DNA of 64,000 nucleotides, from positions 3,596,001-3,660,000 of the forward strand of contig CM082584.2 in the NCBI GenBank assembly GCA_040954595.2, given 5' to 3'. This stretch comes from Balanoglossus misakiensis. Lineage: Eukaryota > Hemichordata. The stretch's first letter is position 1, and every line of letters starts with the position of its first letter. The notes under the pieces are model-generated. The model saw nothing but the letters and a program-made list of their open reading frames with translations, was not told where the DNA came from and made no database searches. Position numbers and translations under genes: made by a program. Positions 13,595 through 24,600 of this stretch are shown one piece after another.

Positions 13595-16500
13595 CTGTGA
13601 TATTTTTTGCCTCACATGTATATTACTGATAAAATATGTGCAAGTAAGTTAATATAAAGGTCAAGTTGGTAAAACACAAAACGATGTAACTTCCACAACA
13701 TGAATCATTTTCCTGTTACTGCATTAGATTTGCGAAACGTAACAATTACAGGCGAGAGTGGTGGTCGGGCGATAGAAGGGAACCAGTTCCTTGCCCACTG
13801 CATGTCTGATTCCAATCCCGATGCCAACTTCGCATGGTACGATTCTGACAGCGTGCTTATTGCCACTGGACCGACCCTCCTGTTGGACAACGTACAGAGG
13901 GAAGATGGTGGATTGTACTGGTGTCAGGCGGAGGTCACGTTTTGGGATATGACCTCACAGTCTCTGCGTGCATCTATTGAATTAGACGTCCAGTGTGAGT
14001 ACAGTGTGTCATAAATGTAGAATCTGTATGTTGAGGGAAAACATCCTCCTGTTTTGTAAAAGTTTGGTGATGTCGTAAGTCTTACAGTCTGCATTGACAT
14101 TTCAGATAATAATTTAGTCGCCAGAGGAATCAATTTTGGTTATGTGGACGTTTGTACTTTAGAAAACCTGTTGCTCATAATGCCTGGGCGTGTTGTCACC
14201 AGCCATGCAGGCTATATGAGTATGAAAAAAAAATGTCATGTGTGTTAACTTGATTCTTCATGCTTGCAACCATGCTGACGTACTCCTTACTTAAATGATG
14301 TCTTTGAAACGATAACGGCATTCACTGTATGTTTAAATTAGCAGGAAAACAATAATTTAACTGTGTCGCGTTTCATTTATTTTCACCTCCATTCGCAAAT
14401 ATGTCACCTGGCTTACAATTAATGTTGGATTTTTTTTCATCGTTTCAGATACGTCTGAGGTCGTCGTTTACGACGAAAGTGGCGGAAAAGTCATAGAAGG
14501 GGACCAATTTTACGCCAATTGTTCGGTGGACGCCAACCCTGAAGCCGCTGTTGTCTGGTTGACGCCCAGTGGAGAGGAGACAGAGAATGGCGTGCTTGGC
14601 ATCGAGCAAGCCCAGCGAAGCGACGCTGGTTCCTACACGTGTAAGGCAAACACCGTTTACTGGGATGGCAGTGTTGGGAGTACAGAGGCTGTGGTGTACC
14701 TGGACGTGCAGTGTGAGTATTAAACAGTAACTAGGCAATGATTAACGCGCCTGCACTGATCTGAAACAACACATGCCAACCCAATAAACGCATGTGTAAA
14801 TAAAAGATGTTGCATAGAACAATTTGTCGATGAAAAATGGATCAAAGCCTGAAAGCAATCAACATCTATCATCGATAAAAACAATTACGACAGCTAGAAA
14901 CCATAATCCTTTGCATAAACGAAAGTAAAGCATACGATCGGTTATAGTTACTTTCTCAAAGAGGAACAAAAATGGTCGTTGCCATCAATACTTATCCAAA
15001 ACAAACGACACTGATACTGTTTTTATGACTGCCAATAAATAATCATCTGCTGGTCGGAGTATGCAACATACCACTTTGAAGTTAGAATGTGCAGGGAACG
15101 GCGTTTTAAATTAGAATTTTCAACTTTTCAGAGCGATCACACATCATCACTTTTTCTCTCATTTTCAGATTCACCGAGTGTTACAATAACTGACATCTCC
15201 GGTGGTAGGGTGGTCGAGGGGGAACAGTATCACGCATTTTGCGTGGCCCGCGCCAATCCTACCCCAGATGTCGCGTGGTTTAATCCACGTAGTGACGTTG
15301 TCGGCGCTGGTCCCTCACTCGTGATCGGCAACGTCAGCAGAGAGGATGCTGGGATGTACAGATGCCAGGCCAACAACACATTCTGGGACGCGTCACCAGG
15401 TCGAGACAACGACACCATAGAGATTGAAGTCCAATGTGAGTCACCATGTTGTTTGTAGATTTTAGAAGTCGTTTGTCTAATTGAGCTCTCTGAAACCGGT
15501 AAATTCTTTACCGACAGCAACAAATTCTGCACTGCCACCAATGTCAAGTTATTTCGTTTTGAAATAGCATTGCTAAACAATATATTTGTCGTTCAGTTTG
15601 AATGTTGTCCCAATGCGTCACAATACATGTGTATCTAACCATCGCCACTCTCGTGCATAGAGGAGTCCGGACTCCCTGTGCATCTTAGGCCATCGAATCG
15701 TTTGTCTTTTTAAACTTGCTACAATATTCCTTGCTATAACTTTGTGTGTTTCCAGATCTGTCCGACACCGTTGTCTACTTTGAAAATAGCGGCACGGTCA
15801 TCGAAGGTCGGCCATATTATGCAAATTGCTCAGCTGATGCCAATCCTGCCGCTATCATCACCTGGGTTACGCCAGGCGGCAACAGGCGTCAAGGAGACCA
15901 GTTACAGATAACAGATACGCGACGAACTGACGCTGGTAACTACACGTGTGAGAGCGAAACGGTTTACTGGGATGGGCGGAGTGCCAAGCAACAATTCACA
16001 AGACACTTGGACGTACAATGTGAGTTCTTTTCCACTTTATTTTCACCAGGAAATTATTATTCGATCAATACTCATAGCACTGCAACACGCCAATCACTGT
16101 TTTGCTATTTAATTCATGCTAATGCAGATTCACCTGTCGTCGAGGAACTCCAAGTCCGATGCAAAGAGAGCGAAGCTGTAACACTACCCTGCACAGCTGA
16201 CTCCAACCCTGAACCGCACGCGTACTCTTGGACCAGAAATGCAGTTCTCGTCTCGGTCCAGCAAGCTCTGACTATCGAGCTCTCGAATCGATCAGACGCC
16301 GGGGACTACATCTGCACTGCGACCAACACATTCCATGACGTCACCCAGGGCATAGGTCACGCCACAGTTGAACTTGTGGTTGAATGTAAGTTGATGAAAC
16401 TGCTTCTTATGTATGAACCCACACATTTAACAGTTGCTCCGATAATGACATTTTGCAATAATTATCCATTTTCAATATTATGACTGTGTGTCTATTACTA

Positions 16501-17896
16501 GTATTGCAAATCATTTTGCAAAATGTACCATGTGCACAAAAGACTGGTTTATGGTGTACACATAACCCACGTAGTGATGTAACTTATTTTTCATAGATTT
16601 ACCAAATGTGAACATGACAGTGTATCCACAGTCGACGGTAACAGAAGGGGACGATGTTAGCATCCACTGCCAATATAACGGTGGAATTCCTGAACCCTAC
16701 CGACTGGCTTTGATCTTTGACTCCAACGTTCTGGCTGAAGAGGGAGGCAACCCTCTGCGTTACAATATTCTCGAAGCAGACCGGTCGCAAAGCGGTACTT
16801 ACATGTGTCGTACTACGACACTGTTTTACGACGGCAGCGAAGAGTACTCTATCGAAAGTTTTCACATCACCCTTCAGTGTGAGTATATACTTTACATGTA
16901 CACCCTTTAAGTGATCGACACACACCTTGTCAATTCACTAATGCATATTGCAATTCTAATTTTAAGTGTTACAATGTTACAAAGACACCAGAAAATACAA
17001 AAATGCACACAACATTACAACTAATTCAGCCTCGATAAAATACCATAGGGTTGACAACCGTTTTTGAAGTTAGCGTTACATGCAATAATATTTAAAATTG
17101 TAGACCTACATCAAAATAACCCTTAAAGCTGGCTTTATCTTTCTTAAACATGTACTGCATTTCAGATTCTGCTAAAATTATTCCGGAAGACCTTTTCAAA
17201 TATAAGGTGGAACAAGGAGACACGGTTACCCTTGACTGCAGCGCAGAGGGGGTACCAGCACCGGACGTGACGTGGTACGACCAGCATAATGACGTCATCT
17301 CCGGTGACGAAGAACACAGAAACATAACGAGAGTGGTAGATGGCGCGGTAATTACGAGCAGTCTTACGGTCACCGTTGCTGATGCATCCTACTACGGCAC
17401 CTACACTTGCCAAGTTTCCAACTTGATACCGCCGGGCGATGCCCAGGAGTTCGAAATTAGGGTAACCGGAAGTGAGTGTTGAGTCAACGCGCCATTTTGT
17501 ACAGATAACTCCTAGAAACTCGGTGTTCTAGTTTCATCTTTTGTTGATGGAGAGTTGTTAGATAGAATCGTAGATTTAATTTTAATGTCTTTGCTAAGGC
17601 CTATTTTGGACGAGAATCCTAGGTCAATGTCAAAATTCGTTAATTTGGAGTATCTGTCCCCTGATAACCTAGCCTTTACGTGATTTCGATCCTCAATTTT
17701 ACAATCCGTGTTCTTTCTTACAGGTGACCTCAACATTGACATAATCCTGATTGTTTCTATCGGAGTTTTCCTTATGATTGTTATTTTCATAATAATCTGC
17801 GTTCTTCAAGAAAGACGAAAGAAAGGTGGCGCTAATCTCAATAGCAGTGAGGCAAGTTCATTTTATTTTGTATCGTTTTTGAATATACGTTTATGA
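10335..17896 (+). CDS. Gene B: 12-Ig-domain membrane receptor with very short tail
   Basis: Exons: 10335-10425 (signal), 10765-11070, 11277-11549, 11830-12117, 12558-12824, 13180-13464, 13728-13994, 14449-14712, 15169-15435, 15756-16019, 16128-16385, 16597-16878, 17166-17471 (Ig), 17724-17896 (TM and end). All internal borders are phase 1, and the summed CDS is 1197 codons including the stop. Each Ig exon keeps the Cys-Trp-Cys core, and many carry a WDG or YDG motif after the second Cys and end in a VQY-type linker. That linker resembles those of nephrin/Kirrel and CD22-like C2-set proteins. About 30 residues follow the TM helix with no SH2-type tyrosine motif, so signalling would need a partner, or the protein acts as an adhesion or decoy form (inference). 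Neighbours A and C are paralogues in the same direction. Confidence 0.9.
10765..11070 (+). CDS. Gene B Ig domain 1 (V-type)
   Basis: A 306-bp phase-1 exon with Cys in LNCTLEG, Trp in LLWSKED and the F strand VYTCGVF. It includes HYLVD..GTGAYSL, shared almost word for word with gene C domain 1 (22209-22517). This marks the N-terminal domain of the family. Confidence 0.9.
11121..11214. repeat. CACT/ATCC simple repeat
   Basis: Short tetranucleotide runs in gene B intron 2, ending about 60 bp before the domain 2 exon. Confidence 0.9.
11277..11549 (+). CDS. Gene B Ig domain 2 (extra cysteine pair)
   Basis: A 273-bp phase-1 exon. Besides the core Cys pair (FNCSI, MACAL) it has one Cys near the start (PECSV) and one near the end (LPCQN). 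The same pair occurs in domain 2 of genes C and D, so a second disulfide is likely. A 61-bp stretch at 11336-11396 is almost identical to gene C. Confidence 0.9.
11830..16385 (+). CDS. Gene B Ig domains 3-10 (eight exons)
   Basis: Exons 11830-12117, 12558-12824, 13180-13464, 13728-13994, 14449-14712, 15169-15435, 15756-16019 and 16128-16385, with lengths 288, 267, 285, 267, 264, 267, 264, 258. All are phase 1-1. Each has E/D-G-x-x-[FY]-x-A-x-C on the B strand, Trp on the C strand, DAG/DGG-x-Y-x-C on the F strand and an F/YWDG-like motif. The length order 288-267-285-267-264-267-264 is repeated at the start of the gene C array. Confidence 0.9.
13522..13592. repeat. (ATG)n microsatellite
   Basis: About 23 perfect trinucleotide units starting about 57 bp after the domain 5 donor of gene B, preceded by a short GGT run. 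Confidence 0.97.
16597..17471 (+). CDS. Gene B Ig domains 11-12 (membrane-proximal)
   Basis: Exons 16597-16878 (282 bp; IHCQYN, YMCRTT) and 17166-17471 (306 bp; LDCSAEG, YTCQVSN). They match the last two domains of genes A and C, so the stem next to the membrane is conserved among the three paralogues. Confidence 0.9.
17724..17896 (+). CDS. Gene B transmembrane and terminal exon
   Basis: The helix IILIVSIGVFLMIVIFIIIC is followed by basic QERRKK and then, reading through, about 25 residues to TGA at 17894-17896. A GC-type donor (AG then GCAAGT) lies at 17851. If used with the acceptor at 18075 it adds only four codons before a stop. Either way the tail lacks the tyrosine motifs of gene A. 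Confidence 0.75.
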
Positions 17897-20800
17897 AATT
17901 TTATGAATTTTATGCTCCTTGGTCTGTTACACTATTTGTTCTCAAATTATAGCTATAGCAACAATTCGCGTCTACGTCTACAATAAAAATATAATGTACT
18001 TAACATTACAACAAATAAAATGTTTCACTCTATAGAAATGATTAAGTGTTTCTACTATTATTATTTCGTTTTCAGTTACACATTATGTAAGCAAGGTAAG
18101 CCTGTGGGGTTTATTTTAGTAAAATCCAGTGACATGTGGATTTAAATACCAGTGACACGTGACTTTGAGATTAGCTCTCTCTCTTTGGATAAATCTTGAC
18201 GTTGGGGAGCCGGAGAGAAATCCCACAGAAGGTGAGGCTTAAGCAACCCATCCTGAAAATCGGAGATGGACCCAGGTGTGAATGTACAGAATCCAACACA
18301 GGCAGATAAACTGTTTGCATTTTGTTAATTAAATGGATGATAAGCTGCAATAATTAGATGCGACAAGTGGCACATTATATACGTGTGTGTTTTTACTCAT
18401 GAAAACAGTATGCCAAATGTATATTGACAGAGAGTACATTAACATATATTAAATTGAAACCGTCAATCGATATACGTAGGATGTTTATTTTAACATCAAT
18501 AATAGTGTATCATAAAATCAAGTATGCATACATGTAGTTACAATTACAAAAAGTTTTAGAAAACAGAATGCATAAAACAGTATTATAGAATGCAAATTAG
18601 ATTTATTTGGACGTTACTGCCTTGTTCCTATCGTATTTATTTTTGTCGACATGTATTGGTTATTCAAATTTAATTTGGATTTAATGTACGCATCCTGATT
18701 TATATAATTTGATGTAGCAAGATAAAATCCATCGAAAATTATTCCAAACGTAAAGATATCTTGAGCTAGAAATGTATTTTTTCATTTTGAGTTTTTTTTA
18801 GTTTTTTCCTTGATCTGTTTTCATTTTTCGTGATTTGCTGGTATTTTTTATATCGAGTGTGTTTTTCCAATGAAAACAATAAACAATTGAATACAATAGA
18901 GAAATCATCGGTGACACAGAGTTCCGTTTTAACTGTATCACACACAGGCCATCGTAAACCAAAAATAGATACTAAGGTCGACGTACCATTATTGATGTTC
19001 ATGTCATGCATGCATATTTACATCAGATCCACTCTGTCGAATAATATCGCAGTCCACAAGCGTACTTCGTTTAAACTCTGGCAGTACGTGAGCTAACATG
19101 TTAATGCCTGGGCGTGTAATGAGTGAATGTTAAACATTACCATAACTAGGAGGTTATGACTGTAAAGACACGTCGCCCGGGGCCGGGGACCGGTCTATTA
19201 GAACTCGCGCTAGTAATGGCGCCACCAACGGTTGACTGCCAATCGTACCTTCCCACCAAACATGCAACACACCCATACAAATATTTCGCCTATACCGTAT
19301 ACGACGTCAAAGATTCAGCAGATTTATGAATTCTTCCTTAAAACCACAGGGGGCTGCAAACATGAAAGTTATAAATGGCGGAGTTCTGATCCGCATTTTC
19401 CCCAATAAATAGTACTTGCTGAACGGTCTCTGTGCTTGTTATTTTTCTGCGTTACCCCCACCTGCCTTATCAGTTGCTAATCCAGAATACAAGCTATCGC
19501 ATTTCCCATAAAGCACCTGCTAACGACTTAATCTGTGTGCCCCATCCACGGATTAAGTGGATAAAGTAAACATCGGTCAGTTCTCACTTGGTAAAAGAAG
19601 AGGAAGGGAGGAAACTCGCTCAAGGCACGTGCTCAAGGCATGTCCAGAGGTTGCCCGTAAACCCGGATACCACTTAATATTCATATATTCATAAATCAAC
19701 AAGGAGCTAAACACATGAATATGTATAAGTTTAATGCACCGAAGCAAACGCAGATTTGTGGAGATTAGTCACTGTTTCACTTTCAATGTACTCGAGAGTA
19801 AAACATGTATTTTCTCTATTAACTGAATACAGGTACAGATATGTTAAAAGTGTTGTCGTGATTTATTATTGTGTAACGCCTCCTATGTTCAAGTCGTACC
19901 ATTAGATATAACACTCCACATTTAAGTACGTGCGTAATGTCACAAACGATAACTACGGGCTCATATTTTATCTCTGTTTCAAGTTTAACTCTCTCGTGAG
20001 AAGGGGCAGCACGCGAGACATGTATCAAGAGATGGTAAATACGAGATAGAACCTTGCCACATTCCTATTGGAAGGTTGCTAGGAAGTTTTCAACGCGCTG
20101 TCAAAAAACTGAAAACGCCTTCGCGTCACCTCGAGTATGACTCGTACACAACAATTACGAATGCCACTTGTTGATTTGTTGTGGGAATGTCACCGTATGT
20201 GGCGCTGTTTTAGTAGAAAGCGATTGGTCCGTGTTGCAATGTTACAGCATATTGTCAGCGAGCAGAACATGAAGAGACTTGTCTGAATGAATCCGTCTAT
20301 CCAGGTAGGATATGATTAAATTAAATATTAATTATAATGCTGTTATTTTCATGAACATCGAGCGTGTTTAATCGTACCAATTATATAAATTCACAACACC
20401 TTTTTGAACAAATACTTGCCAGCACCATAATCATTATTCTTAGAAAACGACCACGTGACTTGAGTAACTGGGTGTATCGTTCGGGTACCACCTGTTTGAA
20501 CAAAATCAGCCAAGCAGGTAAGTTGGAGACATTACATTTGCCGCTGTCGCACGGTTAACGACAGAACGGTTATTGGTAACCACTGATACAGTATTAAATA
20601 ACACTGTTGAATAGCCTTTTGCAGTGTGTGAGTTAGCTTTGAATGTTCCGCATACCTGTGGGTAATAATAGAGGTAATTTTAGCTATACATGGCCGGGGG
20701 CCAGGTATTCTCAACACTGTTGGGAATTCCAAGTGGCAGAAATTGCGAAGTTTATTTGAAAAATTACGACTCCTGCACTGTATCAGGCATTGGTTCGGTA

Positions 20801-21544
20801 TGTCAAGTGTTCCCCTATGCATTTTCAAATAGTTCTGGTCCGTTCCTCCATATTCCCATGAGTTTTACATGTTGTTGAAACGTCACTTGGTGTTTGCATT
20901 AGGGGGTGAATCGCAATAAGAATGTTTAAGCCTAACGTGTTTCATTCAGTATTGCTCTTGAAGGCGTGGCAAGCAGACGCGGGGAAATGTCTACTCGCCC
21001 ACGGTCTTCAATCCGTACGGGAGTGGTCGCGCCACTTGACACAAATACCGACGCCATTATGACATAAATGCGACAAAAGTTTGTGTAGTGGACTAATTTC
21101 TCATAAAAGCGCAGGCTTAGCTTGAATTCTCACAAAGGAACAGCGCTTTCGATTCGTCGCCATTACAGTATGGTATAATGATAGCGTGTTGTGCTCTAAT
21201 AATGCACTTTCAATTGGAGTTTAGAGTGGCTGCATGTATAATGTTTCCAACAATCGTCAGTTACTAACCAGCATCTGAACACTGCCGTCATACACGGAGA
21301 GGAACAATCGTAAAATACGAGTAAACCCTATATCGTTGACGCAAGAACCATTGTCACTGCTGTCCGGTGACATTCAAAATTCTACTATTTTAATGATGGC
21401 TAAAACCTCTCTCAGATTGCCTGGGTTCGGGATATACATTTGTATAGTTGCATTTGCTTGCAGAGTTTCATATTCATGCTATTTTGCATTCACTAATCTA
21501 TCCCCATGATATATATCACTCATATAATAATAATTTTATTTCAG
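17897..21544. other. Gene B 3' UTR and B-C intergenic gap
   Basis: About 3.6 kb. I see no Ig, TM or tail exon, no RNA gene and no long open frame. Poly(A) signals of gene B are at its left end. An acceptor-like TTATTTCAG at 21536-21544 leads into the gene C start exon, so a further 5' UTR exon of C should lie inside this gap. Confidence 0.6.
17982..17987 (+). promoter_or_regulatory. Candidate poly(A) signal of gene B
   Basis: AATAAA about 85 bp past the gene B stop, with a second one at 18014-18019. This supports transcript termination here and hence the short tail. Confidence 0.5.
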
Positions 21545-21566
21545 CAGGAACAATTGCGAGGTCACG

Positions 21567-21615
21567 ATGTTGCTGTCGACTATTTTACTGCTCCTGATGC
21601 AATTTACGAGATCAG
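21567..21615 (+). CDS. Gene C signal-peptide exon
   Basis: Codes MLLSTILLLLMQFTRS plus one base (phase 1), a typical short signal peptide. The exon begins after TTTCAG at 21544, with 22 bases of 5' UTR before the ATG. Introns to the V exon are about 590 bp. Confidence 0.88.
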
Positions 21616-24600
21616 GTACGTGATACTTCTTTCCTCATTCGATAAAACATCGCGAGGGCCTACAGGGCAAAAATTTATATACTTTTAAGGTCTAAAACAC
21701 CTTAATAAGATTCATGAGGAAAGACCATTTAATGAAAGCAGGTGTCGAGCAGTGCTTGAGCTATGACGTCATCTGATTGAACTTCGAAAGGAGAAGTGAA
21801 AACAGGTCAAAAGGTCGAATTGATTTCTGCTGACCATTAAAGAAAACCTAGTTGTGATTTATGGTTTGTGTGTTGAATCTTTCTGTTTGTCCATTTGTCT
21901 TCGTATTCTAAGTGCAGGTTAAAAAGAGTTATGTACATTTCAGCTTGAGTACATTTTTCATGACCACCTCTATCAAAAGTTACCATAGACCCCTGGTCGA
22001 GGGTCACCGTTTGCAAACAGGGACTGTAGAGAACCAGAGTAAGGTTGTTGTGTCATTGGTATGAAGTTCATAGACATTATTTTTTGCATTCTTGTACACT
22101 GTATAATGTTGAATTGGTCAGTGCAATGCAACATTGTATTACAAGAACAGGTTTAGTTGATATTAAATGTTGCCTACCTGACCAATGCATGAATAAAACA
22201 CTTTTCAGGGTCAATTTCGTATTCTGAAGTGCCCATTGATACAATTGGAATTTTGGGAGAAGAAGTTCAGTTGAATTGCTCGTTTGCCGACTTTGTTGAT
22301 GGAACACATAATATACTATGGAAGAAAACTGCACCTGTATATTACGCAATCTCGTCAAATGGTGACGTATTCCCGGACAATCATTACCTGGTCGACGTAT
22401 TCGGAACAGGTGCATACAGTTTGAAGATTGTGAATACAACGTGGGAGAACGAGGGCACGTACGAGTGTGAGGCATTCGGTCCGTTGTTGCCCAAGGAGGC
22501 AGATTTGATTCTGGTGGGTAAGTAGACTGGTGGTCACTGAGAAAAAAAAACTGGAAACCATGAAATCAGCTACCTAAAATAGTGCTCATTTATGCAGTGT
22601 CGGAGAGTTAATACAAAATACCATTTCATCGTATTACTTCTGCCCAACAATCTCTTTCGAATATAAATGATTTACATTCGTGACCAAATCTTATCAAATG
22701 GGTGTACTAAATCATAATGTAATGGGTGTGCATTTTTTCTCATGATGGATTTTTGCAGTTGAATGCATATATCTTCGTGAAATATCGATCATTGTGCATT
22801 GTTCTTGAAGGCGATTTGCATTGCATTCAAGAACTACATTTAAACCACTGCGCTCATATAAACGTACACGACTCTCGGCAGATACACCACCGACCTGCTC
22901 AGTTTATCCTGACAACACCGTCATAGCCGGAGAGAATGTGACATTCAACTGTTCTATCAACAAGGCAGTGCCACCGGGTGAATTGGTTTGGCGACTGAAC
23001 GACAATAAAGTTGCTAGTGGGGAAAATTCCAAAACGTACTTGTGGTCAACGACGTTTGGTCGAACACAGAACGGTGCCGCCATGGTCTGTGGTCTGGAAC
23101 ACATCACTTTGCAAGAACCTCTAGAATGTGAAGACACTATTTCAATGAACGTACAGTGTAGGTGGAATTTCTACTTTCAACGTACTGTTTTCTCTCTACC
23201 TCGCCGTATGTCTGTCCGCCTGTCTGTCTGTCTGCCTGCCTGCCTTCCTGTTTGTCTGTCTGTCTGTCTGTGTTTTCTCTACATGATGTCTCTCTCTCTA
23301 CATGAATCCAATTTTAGCTTTTCATAATCTGCTTCTAAATTTCAGTACGATCGTTATTCACTTTCTCTCAGTTTCCCCTGTAATGGACATCGGCGTCACT
23401 GGAGACGGGAGCCCAATCGGCGAAGTGATCGAAGGCGATTCCTTTCTGGCTGAGTGTGTGGTCGTTGATTCTAACCCCACAGCCGATAGTTTTGCCTGGT
23501 TCGATGATAATGGCGACATGGTTGGAATCAACAAGACGCTACAGTTTGATGCAGTGGACAGAGTACAAACAGGCGAGAACTACACGTGTTTAGGCACCAC
23601 AACATTTTACGACGGAAGTCGTGGAAATGGATCAGCCCAGTTTACGTTAGCTGTTCAGTGTGAGTTTATTATTTACATTTCAAATAAGTCTAATTGTAGT
23701 GAAAAATGATTTCCTGATAGAATCCATTCAAACACTGTAATATTTTCCCATCATTAAATAATCGTAATATTCATTGCTTAGAGATGTTGCTACAGTAACT
23801 TTTCTGAAATGTGTCACCGATGTGTTTTGAGTCATGTCAGTGGTTAGATACAATTGTAAATGCGATTCTCTAGTTACATTCCTAATTACGTTATGCGGGT
23901 ATCAGAAAACTTAATTCCTCCTCGATCATTTCTTAAAATCCCGTTAGATTTCACGAAAGCAGACGTTGGGTATGGAGACAACGGCATTGTAGTAGAAGGC
24001 GACACATACCAGGCCAACTGTAAAGCGGACGCCAACCCCCTTCCACAGTTCACGTGGCTAGGCCCTGGTAACCAAGCGATCAGTAGTGGCCCACTGCTCA
24101 CAGTTCCCGGTGTGACACCGAGTGAGGCTGGGATGTACACGTGTTATGCCAATGTCACGTTCTGGGATGGGTCGTCAAGATTTGACAATGCGTCTTTCCA
24201 ACTCGACGTTCAGTGTAAGCACTGTATTGATACAGATATGTTTCATGTTTTTATCTCCACCACCTTCAACTTTCGATAGTATCGTTTGGTACATCAACTA
24301 GTTTTACTCGTGCATGGGCTACTAATCGGCAAGGTATCGTATTCTATGATTAGCGGGACGATAAACTATAAATGATGCAAGAATCGCTATATGTCATGTT
24401 ACAACTGTGCTTTCGTTTCAGATAAACCGAGAATGGATTTGAATTTAACAGGAAATGTAAGTCCCGGTGGAAAGGTGATAGAAGAGGACTCGTTTGTTGC
24501 CGAGTGCTTAGTCCTCGATGCCAACCCAGTCCACAATGACGATATTCACTGGTTGGATGATGAACAGAACGGGGTTGGAAATGCCGAATGGCTGACATTT

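Noticed and set aside
13385-13615. Minus-strand poly-serine frame
   Set aside because: Reverse translation of the ATG microsatellite plus the complement of a gene B Ig exon.
22077-22475. 132-residue minus-strand frame over gene C domain 1
   Set aside because: Shadow of the plus-strand Ig exon, which has conserved residues and correct splice borders.
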